The notes: generated by a model not told the origin, from the sequence alone. A stretch of 64,000 nt of DNA from Bacteroidota bacterium (GCA_021845665.1 JAJZVO010000013.1:17823-81822), one strand, 5' to 3'; counted from the first letter of the stretch, positions 1 through 9,972 are shown. Numbers and translations: made by a program.

Positions 1-1
1 A

Positions 2-982
2 GCGTTTATAGATTCTGTAGCACAGTCAGATATCGGCACGCAGATCAACAATATCGTCCCCTTGACAACGCTATCCAGCCTCATCACAATCAACGAGTAC
101 CTCGTACCCCTCGACCCGACCAAGCTTTCGTCGCTCGCGTGGGATGTTAGCCTCAGCCTCAATTACCTCAACACTTTTGCGAAAGTTGGATACATCTACC
201 GGGGACCAGACTACACGTCTTTCGGTCAGCCGTTCATAAATACGGACGTCCGCGGGGTGAACGTCTTCCTGCGCCCGCGATTGTTCAGTAACCAGGTGCT
301 CCTTTCCATTTCCTACGAGAACCTGTTCGATAACTTGCAGCATCAAAAAGTCACCACGACGAATTTCGTCAACTCTAACGTCTCCCTCTCTTATTTCCCA
401 ATTGCATCCCTCCCGGGACTGACGTTGGGGTACTCCTCTTATTACAATACGAATTCGATCTCTCCAGATTCCGCGTACGCAGTCGACAACCTGACTTACA
501 GATACTATGTAGAGTCGGACTATTCATTCCAATGTCTCGGGCAGCAAAATCTTGCCGTGAGCGTCGGGATCAGTAAGCGACGGGACAAGGTCCTCCTCGG
601 CACGAACATAAATAACTCCAACGTGTCTTTAATGCTCAACTCAAATTTCGGTGTCGCCCCTCTGAAAACGTCGGTAGGCTTCAACTTGAACGGCAACAGG
701 AGTGCCATGAAGGACACTACAGCTCTAGCACTTTACGAACAAATCCAGACTTTCAACTACACATTCATCACGATCGGGGCCACTTATGGATTGTTCCACG
801 AAAGGCTGAGCGTCGGAGCCAACTACACGCCCACCTTCGGCGCGTTCACAAGGAACGGCTACGGTTTCATCGCAATCCTCCTGGTCGCAAAAGCCCAATC
901 CATCGATCTCAACATCAACTATTTTGCCTCTACCAGTTCGAATGACCTCATAGGTTCCCTCGTCTATGCCGTGGATTTTTGA
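2..982 (+). CDS. Outer-membrane beta-barrel protein, 3' part (5' end outside window)
   Basis: The reading frame is already open at base 2 and stays open to the stop at 980-982, so the gene begins before the window. The first possible in-window start (TTG at 62) has no supporting context. The 326 visible residues alternate polar and hydrophobic positions, are rich in Asn, Ser, Tyr and Thr, and end in phenylalanine, all typical of outer-membrane beta-barrel strands. No signal peptide or plug domain is visible in the remaining part. It could be the barrel of a TonB-dependent receptor-like protein or of a smaller porin-like protein; the family cannot be settled from this fragment. The next gene follows after 25 bases on the same strand. 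Confidence 0.6.
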   Translation, partial: AFIDSVAQSDIGTQINNIVPLTTLSSLITINEYLVPLDPTKLSSLAWDVSLSLNYLNTFAKVGYIYRGPDYTSFGQPFINTDVRGVNVFLRPRLFSNQVLLSISYENLFDNLQHQKVTTTNFVNSNVSLSYFPIASLPGLTLGYSSYYNTNSISPDSAYAVDNLTYRYYVESDYSFQCLGQQNLAVSVGISKRRDKVLLGTNINNSNVSLMLNSNFGVAPLKTSVGFNLNGNRSAMKDTTALALYEQIQTFNYTFITIGATYGLFHERLSVGANYTPTFGAFTRNGYGFIAILLVAKAQSIDLNINYFASTSSNDLIGSLVYAVDF

Positions 983-1007
983 TGGGCCCAGTTGTTAGAT
1001 TTAAACG

Positions 1008-3209
1008 ATGAAGACGATCGGCAGCACAATTACGAGGACCCGAAAGTTCCTTTTGCCGCTTCTTATCGCCTTACTTTCCTCGGGTATCGCTTTCCTTCTT
1101 TCGCGTGATATTCCCTTCGACGTTCCATTTTTGAAGACGGCTCAACTGAGGACGTTGGACCAGAGATTCGAAGCGAGAGGGCCGGTGGACATCATGGACA
1201 GTTCCAAAGTGGTGATAGTGGCCCTGGACGATCAGTCGTTCCGCGCGCTGCCCGACGAGATAGTCTTCCCGCGGAGCTATTACGCAATGGCGATAGCGAA
1301 CTTGTACGCCGCAGGGGCAAAGGTGGTTTGCGTGGACGTTGTCTTTGATGGCCGCTCGCCTCTTAAAGGAGATGACAGCACATTGGCAGCGGTCCTGAAA
1401 AAGTACCCGTCGACGGTGCTCGCTGTCCGAAATACTATTTCAATTTCTGGCAGGGTAACGGTTCTTAAGAGCCGCGATTACTTCCATAATTTATTTCTCA
1501 AGTATGACAGTTCAATGGGGTCCGTATTACTTCCGAACGACCCTGATGGCGTTTACCGGAGATATATGCCATACGTCGATTTCCGCACCGGGGCGGGCAG
1601 CTATACTCAGGTGCCTTCTTTCGGCTTCGAAGCTGTATCGAAATATTTGGGACTCGGGAATCGCGTGGCCTCGAACCGCCCGGCGTTTTTCAAGTTGGGA
1701 GGGATAAGAATTCCTAAGTACAACCGTTCATCAATGCTCATTAACTTTCCGGGGCCGGCAGGGAGTTTCCCTACGTACGATTTCTGGCAGGTGCTCGATG
1801 ATTCTTCTTTCCAGACCCGGGACGAGAAAGACTTCGGACTCCAGATAAACGCTTATTATCCGCTGAAACAGAGCGGAGTGTTCAAGAACAAAATCGTCCT
1901 CATAGGTGCCGAGTATCCGGAGTCGGGAGATCTACGCCCGATACCTTTCTTGAAGAACAAATTAAACGACCAGAGCAACATGGCTTACGGAGTTGAGATT
2001 CATGCCGCGGCTATTCAGACTCTTTTGGACGGACACTTCTATCATACTTCTGCTGTCTGGGTGGATTTCCTCGAGATGTTTCTTGGAGCATCCTTGATTG
2101 CTCTGACATCCTTTCTCTTCAAGTCCGCCAAACACTCGAGGATGTTCCTCGTCATTTTCATCCCCCTCATTGTAACAGCAGGAGTCGTAGCAGCGTCCTA
2201 TGAGGCCGCCTTCGCACTTTTCATCAGGAACAGGCTGATCCTGAAGATCATATATCCCATTCTCGCGTATTCGTTCAGCTATGTCGCAGTAGTGGTTTAT
2301 CAGTTTGTGTCCGAGCGAAAAGCTAAAGCTGCGATCAAGTCCCTCTTCAGCAGGTATGTCGATCCCTCCGTCGTGAATCAGCTTGTCGGTAACCCCGACC
2401 TCGTTCGACTCGGAGGAGAACGCAAGGAGCTTACCGTACTCTTTTCAGATATTGCTAGTTTCACATCTGTAAGTGAGAAGCTCTCCCCCGAGGATCTAGT
2501 TACCCACCTGAACGATTACCTGACTTCCATGACGGAAGTTGTCTTCAAGAATTCGGGAACTCTCGATAAATACATCGGGGATGCGATAATCGCTTTCTGG
2601 GGAGCACCGCTGGATGTTAAAGATCATGCCTGCCGTGCTTGTCAGACGGCGATCGAGATGACGAGGAGGCTGGACAAGCTCCACGAGAAATGGACAAGCG
2701 AAGGGAAGCCTCTCCTGAACTTCAGGATTGGTATAAATTCCGGTGAGATGGTCGTCGGAAATGTCGGCGGCCGGGATCGTTTCGATTATACCGTCATCGG
2801 CGACAATGTTAACCTTGCCTCGCGGCTTGAATCCGCAAATAAGATGTACCGCACCAGGCTGCTCATGAGCGAATACACCTACGAGCTCGTAAAGGATACG
2901 GTCTATGTTCGTGAACTGGATCTGATTATCGTGAAAGGGAAGACCAGGCCGGTAAAAATATACGAGCTCATATCGGACCGAACTGACAATGTATCCGAAG
3001 AAAAGAAAAACCTCGTCGACATCTATTGCGCCGGGTTGGCGGCATATCGCAAACGCCGATGGAAGGCGGCGAAAGACCTGTTCGAAAGAGTCCTTTCAAA
3101 AGATCCCGCAGACTATCCTTCCGAAATGTATCTGGAAAGGTGCATGCTCTACGAAATGGAACCGCCGCCTGACGAATGGAACGGCGTGTTCATAATGCAG
3201 ACAAAGTAA
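1008..3209 (+). CDS. CHASE2-domain class III adenylate cyclase
   Basis: This is a membrane-bound nucleotide cyclase of 733 residues, expected to make cAMP in response to an extracytoplasmic signal. After an N-terminal membrane segment (about 15-35) comes a CHASE2 sensor (about 45-330), recognisable from the LRTLDQRFEARGP and FPRSYYAMAIANLYAAGAKV segments. A hydrophobic region with several helices follows (about 345-435), and then the catalytic domain (about 455-650). The metal-binding aspartates are in LFSDIASFT (D481) and IGDAIIAFW (D525). The lysine of LDKYIGD favours ATP over GTP. DYTVIGDNVNLASRLE has Thr where class IIIa enzymes have Asp, as in class IIIb cyclases. A short TPR-like tail closes the protein. 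CHASE2 ligands are generally unknown, so the signal cannot be named. Confidence 0.88.
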   Translation: MKTIGSTITRTRKFLLPLLIALLSSGIAFLLSRDIPFDVPFLKTAQLRTLDQRFEARGPVDIMDSSKVVIVALDDQSFRALPDEIVFPRSYYAMAIANLYAAGAKVVCVDVVFDGRSPLKGDDSTLAAVLKKYPSTVLAVRNTISISGRVTVLKSRDYFHNLFLKYDSSMGSVLLPNDPDGVYRRYMPYVDFRTGAGSYTQVPSFGFEAVSKYLGLGNRVASNRPAFFKLGGIRIPKYNRSSMLINFPGPAGSFPTYDFWQVLDDSSFQTRDEKDFGLQINAYYPLKQSGVFKNKIVLIGAEYPESGDLRPIPFLKNKLNDQSNMAYGVEIHAAAIQTLLDGHFYHTSAVWVDFLEMFLGASLIALTSFLFKSAKHSRMFLVIFIPLIVTAGVVAASYEAAFALFIRNRLILKIIYPILAYSFSYVAVVVYQFVSERKAKAAIKSLFSRYVDPSVVNQLVGNPDLVRLGGERKELTVLFSDIASFTSVSEKLSPEDLVTHLNDYLTSMTEVVFKNSGTLDKYIGDAIIAFWGAPLDVKDHACRACQTAIEMTRRLDKLHEKWTSEGKPLLNFRIGINSGEMVVGNVGGRDRFDYTVIGDNVNLASRLESANKMYRTRLLMSEYTYELVKDTVYVRELDLIIVKGKTRPVKIYELISDRTDNVSEEKKNLVDIYCAGLAAYRKRRWKAAKDLFERVLSKDPADYPSEMYLERCMLYEMEPPPDEWNGVFIMQTK

Positions 3210-3264
3210 CCTGCCGGGGTTCAAAACCTTGACAAGGTTGGCCGCTCGGGTTTAAATTGATACC

Positions 3265-4356
3265 ATGAGTAAGTCAAAAGAAAGAAGTCCGAAGGACGCG
3301 AGAACGGACCGCGGTGTGTCACCGGAACAGGTCGGCGACGACGTCAACTTCGACAGGGCGCTTCGCCCGAGGTTCCTGAACGAGTTTGTCGGACAGAAGA
3401 AGATCGTCGACAAACTCGAAGTTTTTATCAAGGCCGCGCGGAAGCGCCGCGAAGCTCTCGACCATGTTCTTCTGATGGGGCCGCCCGGGCTCGGCAAGAC
3501 CACGCTGGCGAACATAATAGCCAACGAGCTTGAGTGTGAAATCATCTCCACAACCGGACCGTCGCTCGAAAAGGCGGGCGATCTGGCGGGTATACTTACA
3601 TCGATCAGCGGGAAGGTCGTCGTGTTCATCGACGAGGTACACAGGATGCCGGCCGCTGTCGAGGAGATGCTCTACGGCGCGATGGAAGACTACAAGCTTT
3701 CCATAGTCGTGGACCGCGGACCGGGCGCCAGAAATGTTCAGCTGAACGTAAGCCCGTTCACGCTTGTCGCAGCAACTACGAGGGCCGGACTCCTCAGCAA
3801 TCCTTTCAGGTCGCGATTCGGAATCATCGAGCGGCTGGAGTATTATGACGACGAATATCTCGAGAAAATTGTCAAAAGATCCGCCTCGATACTTAAAGTC
3901 AGTATCGAGGGCGACGCCGCCTTCGAGATAGCCAGGAGAAGCAGGGGAACGCCTAGGGTTGCCAACAGGCTTCTTCGGCGCACGAGGGATTATTCCGACG
4001 TGAAGGGAAAAAACTCGATAGACATCGAAATTGCCAGGCACGCTCTCGACCAGCTCGAAGTAGACAAGACCGGTCTCGACGAGATGGACAGGAAAATTCT
4101 TGCCACAATTGTCGATTACTACAAAGGAGGTCCTGTCGGCGTCAATTCCATAGCCGCCGTTGTCAGCGAAGACGCCGGTACAATCGAAGAGGTTTACGAA
4201 CCGTTTCTTCTCCAAAAGGGCTACTTAAGAAGGACTATGAGGGGGCGTGAAGCTACGGAGAAGGCCTACGAATTCCTCGGGAAAGAAAAGAGAAACGTCG
4301 CTTCCCGGCAGGAAGAACTCCCGATTAGCGACCCGGCAAAAAAGCCGGATGCCTGA
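3265..4356 (+). CDS. ruvB: Holliday junction branch-migration ATPase RuvB
   Basis: RuvB is the hexameric motor that, with RuvA, drives branch migration of Holliday junctions in recombination repair. The 363-residue protein shows the family order: RFLNEFVGQ near residue 33, Walker A GPPGLGKTT (about 72-80), Walker B FIDEVHR (D123), sensor 1 in LVAATTRAGLLSNPFRSRFG, the arginine region RSRGTPRVANRLLRR, and a winged-helix DNA-binding end with FLLQKGYLRRTMRGR. Length is slightly above the usual 330-350 because of a charged 25-residue N-terminus and a short polar C-terminal tail. ATG at 3265 is the only sensible start. ruvA and ruvC are not in the window; the DNA glycosylase gene follows after 30 bases, giving a small DNA-repair pair. 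Confidence 0.97.
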   Translation: MSKSKERSPKDARTDRGVSPEQVGDDVNFDRALRPRFLNEFVGQKKIVDKLEVFIKAARKRREALDHVLLMGPPGLGKTTLANIIANELECEIISTTGPSLEKAGDLAGILTSISGKVVVFIDEVHRMPAAVEEMLYGAMEDYKLSIVVDRGPGARNVQLNVSPFTLVAATTRAGLLSNPFRSRFGIIERLEYYDDEYLEKIVKRSASILKVSIEGDAAFEIARRSRGTPRVANRLLRRTRDYSDVKGKNSIDIEIARHALDQLEVDKTGLDEMDRKILATIVDYYKGGPVGVNSIAAVVSEDAGTIEEVYEPFLLQKGYLRRTMRGREATEKAYEFLGKEKRNVASRQEELPISDPAKKPDA

Positions 4357-4386
4357 TCCGGATATTCGATTCCCAAAATCAAGCTG

Positions 4387-5031
4387 ATGCCCACCCGATC
4401 ATCTGACAAAGTTGAGAACGGCCGGCGTTCGTTCAACGAATACAAGCCGCTCCCTCTCGAATTTTACCGGCAGGATACTTTCGCGCTTGTTCCAAAGATT
4501 CTCGGCAAAGTCCTGGTACACAGAATCGGGAGGAGGGCCCTGGCGGGGAGAATAGTCGAGGTTGAAGCCTACGTCGGGAGCGATCCCGCCAGCCACGCCG
4601 CCAACGGGATGACCGAAAGAAACAAGGTGATGTTCGAAGCCGGCGGCGTTGCGTACGTCTACTTCACGTACGGAATGCATTTCTGTTTCAACATCGTCAC
4701 TGGTAGAGAGGGATTTCCGGCGGCACTGCTGGTTCGTGCACTTGAACCGTTGGAAGGTTTCGAGGAAATGAAGCGGCGAAGAGGAACCGATCTCCTGACA
4801 AATCTGACGAATGGTCCGGCGAAGCTGTGCCAGGCTATGGGGATCGACCGTAAATGTAATGGGATGAGACTCGATGGCAAAGGTATCTTTATTCTGGACG
4901 ATGGATTCGTGATTGATGAGAGCTACGTGTTATCCTCCACGAGGATAGGCATAAGGGTAGGGACGGAATCCGAATGGAGATACTTCCTGCGTGGGAACGA
5001 GTTCGTCAGCAGGCGTCAACCGAGGAAATAA
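4387..5031 (+). CDS. mpg: 3-methyladenine DNA glycosylase (AAG/MPG type)
   Basis: This is a monofunctional base-excision enzyme that removes alkylated purines such as 3-methyladenine. The 214-residue protein matches the AAG/MPG fold: FYRQDTFALVPKILGKVL at the start, VEVEAYVG (about 57-64) carrying the catalytic glutamate, ASHAANGMTERNKVMFEAGG, YVYFTYGMHFCFNIV around the nucleotide-flipping pocket, and NGPAKLCQAMGI near residue 142. It lies 30 bases after ruvB and is probably cotranscribed with it. Its last 16 bases overlap the 3' end of the convergent membrane kinase gene, so the two transcripts overlap tail to tail. The N-terminal 20 residues are polar and poorly conserved in this family. 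Confidence 0.93.
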   Translation: MPTRSSDKVENGRRSFNEYKPLPLEFYRQDTFALVPKILGKVLVHRIGRRALAGRIVEVEAYVGSDPASHAANGMTERNKVMFEAGGVAYVYFTYGMHFCFNIVTGREGFPAALLVRALEPLEGFEEMKRRRGTDLLTNLTNGPAKLCQAMGIDRKCNGMRLDGKGIFILDDGFVIDESYVLSSTRIGIRVGTESEWRYFLRGNEFVSRRQPRK

Positions 5032-5750
5032 ACGTTGACGTGCGGCAGGAATATGATATACAGCGCCCACATGCTTAGCCCGAATGCAATCGGCACCGCG
5101 ATGTTGTCATCTACGATATTGTAGGACAATGCTTCTGCCGCTGCTGCGACAATAGCGGCAGTGATTCCAATCAAAAATTCAACCGGTAAGTAATCCGCCT
5201 TGGGTGTGAGTGCTACTGCCGCTATGCCGGCTATCACGAAGGCCAGACTTCCCTCGTAGCTTTTCGGGATTGCCTTGTCGGGAAATATCCTGTGCCTGCC
5301 GAACCTCTTCCCGAAAACGGCTGATGACGCGTCTGCCAGTATCAGGACGGTGAAACTGCTTATCATTATGAACTTTGGAAATATGATGATGCAGATAACG
5401 GCAGAGATCAGCAGGTTCGTGGCACCGTTGAGTGCGCGCTTTTTGCGGTCCATCTCGTGCCTCCTGAGGAGGAAGCCAAAGAACCTGTAGAAGAATTTTG
5501 AGATTACGGGGACGTCATAACGGGCGAGGTCTATCGCTACGAAAACGAGAGTCATAGGGACGATGATGCACAGTGCTGCCGTCTTCGGGATGAAATAGTA
5601 GGCCGCCGGGATTATCAGCGAGAAAAGGTGAATCCCCTTTCTCACCAGCTCTGCCTTGAAGTCGATGGTGTCCTGTACCACGGCCTGCTCCATCAGATTA
5701 TTCGATGAGTCCGCACTCGTAAATCTCGCCCGTAGATGCCCGCTGTCCAT
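5016..5750 (-). CDS. Membrane CTP/lipid kinase of the SEC59/DGK1/VTE5 family
   Basis: This is a polytopic inner-membrane protein of up to 244 residues resembling dolichol, phytol and CTP-dependent diacylglycerol kinases. Visible family marks are RKGIHLFSLIIPAAYY near residue 37, LADASSAVFGKRFG (about 138-151), KSYEGSLAFVIAG, and EALSYNIVDDNIAVP near the end. About seven hydrophobic segments can be counted. The first 19 residues are polar and unconserved, so the start could instead be the methionine at 5693 (MEQAVVQDT); neither has a strong ribosome binding site. It sits 25 bases downstream of ftsH at the end of the tilS-hpt-ftsH run and may be cotranscribed. The substrate lipid cannot be read from the sequence. 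Confidence 0.78.
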   Translation of the reverse strand: MDSGHLRARFTSADSSNNLMEQAVVQDTIDFKAELVRKGIHLFSLIIPAAYYFIPKTAALCIIVPMTLVFVAIDLARYDVPVISKFFYRFFGFLLRRHEMDRKKRALNGATNLLISAVICIIIFPKFIMISSFTVLILADASSAVFGKRFGRHRIFPDKAIPKSYEGSLAFVIAGIAAVALTPKADYLPVEFLIGITAAIVAAAAEALSYNIVDDNIAVPIAFGLSMWALYIIFLPHVNVYFLG

Positions 5751-5775
5751 TAGAGAATGAGGTCCGGTGAGCGCC

Positions 5776-7830
5776 TCAGACGGTCTTGGCCGTGCCCGGA
5801 GCAGAAGCGACTTTGATTTCTGAAATCGCTTCCTGGTTCTTGCCGTTGCCGTTGGGCTGCTTCACGAACGGAGGGAGTTCCTCGTCCTTGATGCACTTAT
5901 TGATTTCATCCGCATCCAGTATTTCTCGTTCGAGCAGTGCATTCGCAAGTCTGTTCAGGGCATCCTTGTGCTCCACGATAATTCCTTCAGCGCGATTCAT
6001 GCATTTGAGAACGAGCGACCTTATTTCCTCGTCGATCTCGATGGCGGTCTTCTCGCTGTAATTGCGGTGCTTCGTTATTTCCCGCCCGAGGAAGATTTCC
6101 TGCTCGTTTTCTCCCCAGGTTAGCGGGCCGAGCTTGTCGCTCATTCCCCATTCACATACCATCTTCCGTGCGATATTAGTCGCCTTCTCGATATCGTTGC
6201 CGGCTCCGGTGGTGAACTTATCAAAAATGATTTTCTCTGCGGCACGCCCGCCAAGAGCATACGTTATCATGGCCAGTAGATATTCGCGCGAATACGTGTG
6301 CTTCTCGTCTATCGGGAGATAGGTCGTCACGCCGAGAGCTCTGCCGCGAGGTATGATCGTGACCTTGTGAACAGGGTCTGCCTCGGGAACCATCCGCGCC
6401 ACGAGCACGTGACCAGATTCATGGAATGCCGTGACCCTTTTTTCTTCGTCGGAAATGATGGTGCTCTTTCTTTCGGGACCCATCATCACTTTGTCCTTGG
6501 CCTCTTCCAAATCCGTCATGGTAACACTTGCGCTGTTCTTCCGTGCAGCGAGGAGCGCCGCCTCGTTGACAAGATTCGCGAGTTCTGCACCGGCAAATCC
6601 CGGCGTCTCCTTCGCTATGATGCCCAGATCGACGTCCGGTCCAAGCGGTATGTTGCGCGTATGAACTTTGAGTATCCCTTCTCTTCCCTTGACATCCGGC
6701 CGGTCCACAACCACTTGTCGGTCGAATCTACCGGGGCGGAGAAGGGCAGGGTCGAGCACGTCGGGGCGGTTTGTCGCGGCGATGATGATCGTACCGCTGT
6801 TCTGTTCGAAGCCATCCATCTCGACGAGGAGCTGGTTCAGAGTCTGCTCACGCTCGTCGTGGCCGCCTCCGAGGCCCGCGCCTCGGTGCCTGCCGACAGC
6901 ATCGATCTCATCTATGAATACGATGCACGGTGAATTCTTCTTCGCAGTATCGAATAGGTCTCTCACACGGCTGGCTCCGACGCCGACAAACATCTCGACG
7001 AAGTCTGCACCGCTGATCGAGAAGAATGGAACTCCCGCTTCGCCGGCAACCGCGCGCGCAAGGAGCGTTTTTCCGGTTCCTGGAGGGCCAAGGAGCAATA
7101 CGCCGCGCGGGATCTTGCCGCCAAGACGCTGGAACTTGGCCGGCTCTTTCAGAAACTCTATTATTTCCGCCAGCTCTTCCTTCGCTTCATCAGCACCGGC
7201 AACATCATGGAACGTCACTTTCACCTGGTTTTCGGTCATCAATTTCGCGCGGCTCTTCCCGAAACTGAATATCCCTTTCGTGTTGTTCCCCTGCATCCTG
7301 CGCATGAAAACCAGCCATATCCCGAGGATGAGCACCCACGGGAGGAAATTGATCAGACCGTTTACCCATTCGTCGCTTTCTTTGACGAAGTTAAATTTCA
7401 CCCCGGCCTTTTCCCACGAATCTATAACGTTCTGGTCTGAGGCCTGCGGGAGGAACACGACGAAGCGTGTTATCTTGATTCTCTTTCCGGTGTCCGTCGT
7501 GATTTCGGTTGGCTCCTTCAACACGCCGTGAAAGTCATAATTGTTGACACCGGATTTTTTAATGACCGCCTCTTTGATGAGGTTTGAATCTAGAAGAGTC
7601 TGGTACTGAGTATATGTTATCTCTGTCTCAGGGTTGCTGTTCCCGCGAAAGAGTGTCATTATAAGAAAAACCGCCAGAATAATTGTCGCCCACCCGATGA
7701 TAATCTTGCCTGTCCGCCAGTTGAAATCGTCCTCAGGCGGCTGGTTTTGTTTTCGCTTAAGGTTCGGAGGTGCAACCCGTCTCTTCTGCTGTTGGCCGCT
7801 CTTATTCTTGTCGTTCTGCGAATTTGGCAT
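5776..7830 (-). CDS. ftsH: ATP-dependent zinc metalloprotease FtsH
   Basis: FtsH is the membrane-anchored AAA+ protease that degrades misassembled membrane proteins and selected regulators. The 684-residue protein has a polar Lys/Gln-rich N-terminal tail, a first membrane segment (about 45-62), a small periplasmic domain, and a second membrane segment (about 160-176) ending in [10 protein letters not shown]. The AAA module carries Walker A GPPGTGKT (about 248-255), Walker [14 protein letters not shown] and the second region of homology [20 protein letters not shown]. The zinc-binding HESGH is near residue 470. An AGGAG sequence lies about 9 bases before the ATG. It follows hpt by 42 bases, and tilS-hpt-ftsH is a well known conserved gene order. 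Confidence 0.97.
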   Translation of the reverse strand: MPNSQNDKNKSGQQQKRRVAPPNLKRKQNQPPEDDFNWRTGKIIIGWATIILAVFLIMTLFRGNSNPETEITYTQYQTLLDSNLIKEAVIKKSGVNNYDFHGVLKEPTEITTDTGKRIKITRFVVFLPQASDQNVIDSWEKAGVKFNFVKESDEWVNGLINFLPWVLILGIWLVFMRRMQGNNTKGIFSFGKSRAKLMTENQVKVTFHDVAGADEAKEELAEIIEFLKEPAKFQRLGGKIPRGVLLLGPPGTGKTLLARAVAGEAGVPFFSISGADFVEMFVGVGASRVRDLFDTAKKNSPCIVFIDEIDAVGRHRGAGLGGGHDEREQTLNQLLVEMDGFEQNSGTIIIAATNRPDVLDPALLRPGRFDRQVVVDRPDVKGREGILKVHTRNIPLGPDVDLGIIAKETPGFAGAELANLVNEAALLAARKNSASVTMTDLEEAKDKVMMGPERKSTIISDEEKRVTAFHESGHVLVARMVPEADPVHKVTIIPRGRALGVTTYLPIDEKHTYSREYLLAMITYALGGRAAEKIIFDKFTTGAGNDIEKATNIARKMVCEWGMSDKLGPLTWGENEQEIFLGREITKHRNYSEKTAIEIDEEIRSLVLKCMNRAEGIIVEHKDALNRLANALLEREILDADEINKCIKDEELPPFVKQPNGNGKNQEAISEIKVASAPGTAKTV

Positions 7831-7872
7831 TTAAGAAAAACTCCTGTTTATATCCCGCCTTTTGCGGTCGAG

Positions 7873-8436
7873 CTATTTATCCAATATATATATAGATCGT
7901 AGGTTTCTTGCTCTCTGCGCATAATCCAGTCCGTAGCCGATGACGAAGTGGTTGGGAATTTGGAAACCTATATAATCTACCTTAAAATCGATTTTAACGC
8001 AATCACTCTTGTAAAGGAGGGTTACGACCGCGAATGACCGCGGATTCTGTTTGCTAATCAGCTTCTTAATGAAGTCCATCGATAAACCGGAATCGATGAT
8101 GTCCTCCACTATTATTATATCCCTTTCAGTAACTTGACAGTTCAGGTCCTTCAAAAGTTTCACGTTTCCTGAAGAAATTTTCGCATCTCCGTAACTTGAC
8201 AGCTTGAAAAAATCGATTTCGCAGTCCACTTCTATGTTGCGGATCAAATCGGAAAAAAATATGAAGGATCCATTTAAGACGCCGATAAATATTGGTGTCC
8301 GTGAGGAATAATCATTGTTGATCTGCACAGCAAGGTCTTTAACGCGTTTTTGGATTTCTTCTTCCGTGATGAAGACACGAAATCTTTCGTTGTTGACGGT
8401 TATTGTGCGCACGGGATCATTTGTAACCGAATTCAA
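7873..8436 (-). CDS. hpt: Hypoxanthine phosphoribosyltransferase
   Basis: This is a purine-salvage enzyme that joins hypoxanthine (and usually guanine) to PRPP to form IMP or GMP. The 187-residue protein has the type I PRTase signature VEDIIDSGLSM (about 106-116), an upstream flexible-loop segment with LSSYGD, GVLNGSFIFFSDLI for PPi binding, and the KVDYIGFQIPNHFVIGYGLDYA end typical of Hpt. The best start is a TTG at 8436, which overlaps the last 20 bases of tilS in another frame; a GAGGAG sequence sits about 14 bases upstream. The overlap implies translational coupling with tilS. Confidence 0.95.
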   Translation of the reverse strand: MNSVTNDPVRTITVNNERFRVFITEEEIQKRVKDLAVQINNDYSSRTPIFIGVLNGSFIFFSDLIRNIEVDCEIDFFKLSSYGDAKISSGNVKLLKDLNCQVTERDIIIVEDIIDSGLSMDFIKKLISKQNPRSFAVVTLLYKSDCVKIDFKVDYIGFQIPNHFVIGYGLDYAQRARNLRSIYILDK

Positions 8437-9793
8437 GTTTTAGTATTCTCCTCGTTTCATCTTTGAGTTTAAACCGCTCATCTACCCTGAGACCGCAGAC
8501 CCAGATTATTCCATCCTTGTTAGATAATACAAACACGCTATTCTTCTGATACAGCGGCATCTTCGAGTCGATCAAAAAATCGCTTATCTTCTTGTGCCCT
8601 GTCATTCCGAGGGGGATAAACCAGTCGCCCGGATGCCAGTTTCGTAAGGTGAGTACCTCGCCGGCCCCATCTGCATCAATAAACTCAACAACCGGAGAGA
8701 GAGAAAAGTGCACTTCTTCACGCCCGACTACTTCGCTGCTAAAGTAGAAGTCGTCAAACTCGTACTTTTTTCCCGGGATAATCTCGGCAACGAATCCCGA
8801 TGGCTCCTTCGGATTTCTGATGAAGACGAGATTATGCCTGTCACGGTAAATCACTACTTCATTACCGATTTCGATCGATGTTCCCGTCTCCGCTTCGAGG
8901 AGATCCATGATGGCGTGAACCCTGGCGCGGTCAATCTCGCCGTGTACGAAATTGCGAAGCGCCTGGATTATGACGTTCTCCTGGATGAACAGGAGAGAGT
9001 TCCGCAGCTTGAAGATATCTAGAACGAGCTTTCCCTCTCCGAAATCCTTCGCGAGATTCTGGTACAGCGACCTTACTTCATTGTTGACGAAGGTGCCGAG
9101 CTCCTGGAAGATTTCTCCCGTCCGGTTCAGTGTATTGATCACCCCGGGATTTACCTTTTCTTTTATCTGGGGAAGTATGGAGTGCCGGATGAAGTTACGC
9201 GTGTAATAACTCTTGAGATTGGATGAGTCTTCTCTGAACTGCAGGCTCTTTAGTTTCGCATACCGTTCGATCTCGCTTCTCTCGGCGAACAACAAAGGGC
9301 GTATGATGGCTTCCCGCTTGACCGGAATTCCGCCCAGACCGTTTGCACCTGAACCGCGGATGAGATTGAAGAGTATTGTCTCTGCGTTATCGTTGGCGTT
9401 ATGCGCCGTGGCAATCCTGGTGAAATTCTTGAGAATCTTCACCGTCTCGAAAAATTTGTATCTGATATCCCTTGCCCCTGCCTGGAGGGAAGCCTTATGC
9501 TCGAGCATGTATGCCCTCGTGTCGGCGCCATGAACGAAACACTCTATTCCGTAGCCGTCCGCGAGTGTCTTCACGAAGGTCTCGTCTTCGTCCGATTCCT
9601 TTTCCCTGAGATGGTGGTTGATGTGTGCGACCGATATTTCGGTATTCCGGTGGCTTTTCATTTCCATGAGAAGGTCGAGCAAGACTACCGAATCTATTCC
9701 ACCCGAAACGCCCGCAAGTATCCTGTCTCCGTCAGAAATAAGCTGATGCTTTCTGCAGAAAGCATCGAATCTATTGTAAAAGTCGCGCAACAT
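8417..9793 (-). CDS. tilS: tRNA(Ile)-lysidine synthetase TilS
   Basis: TilS attaches lysine to cytidine 34 of the CAU-anticodon tRNA-Ile, changing it to read AUA. The 458-residue protein has the N-type ATP-pyrophosphatase loop SGGIDS at about 28-33, HINHHLREKESDEDETFV (about 77-94), ATAHNANDNAETILFNLIRG (about 131-150) and YTRNFIRHSILPQI, all diagnostic of TilS. A middle domain and a C-terminal domain with LTLRNWHPGDWFIPLGM complete the long form of the family. The ATG at 9793 opens the sequence MLRDFYNRFDAF; no clear ribosome binding site is seen. It is first in the tilS-hpt-ftsH run. The tRNA that it modifies is not among the three tRNA genes in this window. Confidence 0.95.
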   Translation of the reverse strand: MLRDFYNRFDAFCRKHQLISDGDRILAGVSGGIDSVVLLDLLMEMKSHRNTEISVAHINHHLREKESDEDETFVKTLADGYGIECFVHGADTRAYMLEHKASLQAGARDIRYKFFETVKILKNFTRIATAHNANDNAETILFNLIRGSGANGLGGIPVKREAIIRPLLFAERSEIERYAKLKSLQFREDSSNLKSYYTRNFIRHSILPQIKEKVNPGVINTLNRTGEIFQELGTFVNNEVRSLYQNLAKDFGEGKLVLDIFKLRNSLLFIQENVIIQALRNFVHGEIDRARVHAIMDLLEAETGTSIEIGNEVVIYRDRHNLVFIRNPKEPSGFVAEIIPGKKYEFDDFYFSSEVVGREEVHFSLSPVVEFIDADGAGEVLTLRNWHPGDWFIPLGMTGHKKISDFLIDSKMPLYQKNSVFVLSNKDGIIWVCGLRVDERFKLKDETRRILKLEFGYK

Positions 9794-9899
9794 CGTCCAT
9801 TGAAAAAAATGTCCCGCATGGCGGGGGATAAGTTTTTTATGAAGTTATTAATCGGATGCGTGAATTGCAATTTAGGGGCCGTTCCTGGACTGACTATCG

Positions 9900-9972
9900 C
9901 ACACGGATTACACGGATAGGAGCACGGATTCCCGCTGATATGAATTGAGTAGAATAATATCCGTGGTCATCT
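9900..9972. repeat. Degenerate CACGGATTACACGGAT-type intergenic repeat
   Basis: In the gene-free 300 bases between tilS and tRNA-Pro there is ACACGGATTACACGGAT (9901-9917), another GCACGGATT (9922-9930) and an opposing ATATCCGTGGTC (9957-9968). Together they form short direct copies followed by an imperfect inverted copy. Sequences of this look occur as dispersed intergenic repeats in many environmental bacteria. No coding potential is seen here. The remaining bases up to 10093 are AT-rich and hold only the weak TATATT at 10071-10076 upstream of tRNA-Pro. Confidence 0.5.

Noticed and set aside
3319..4215. Open frame of 298 codons antisense to ruvB
   Set aside because: The opposite strand encodes an unmistakable RuvB; the antisense product looks random.
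6298..7531. Several long plus-strand frames inside ftsH
   Set aside because: They are shadows of the minus-strand FtsH coding sequence.
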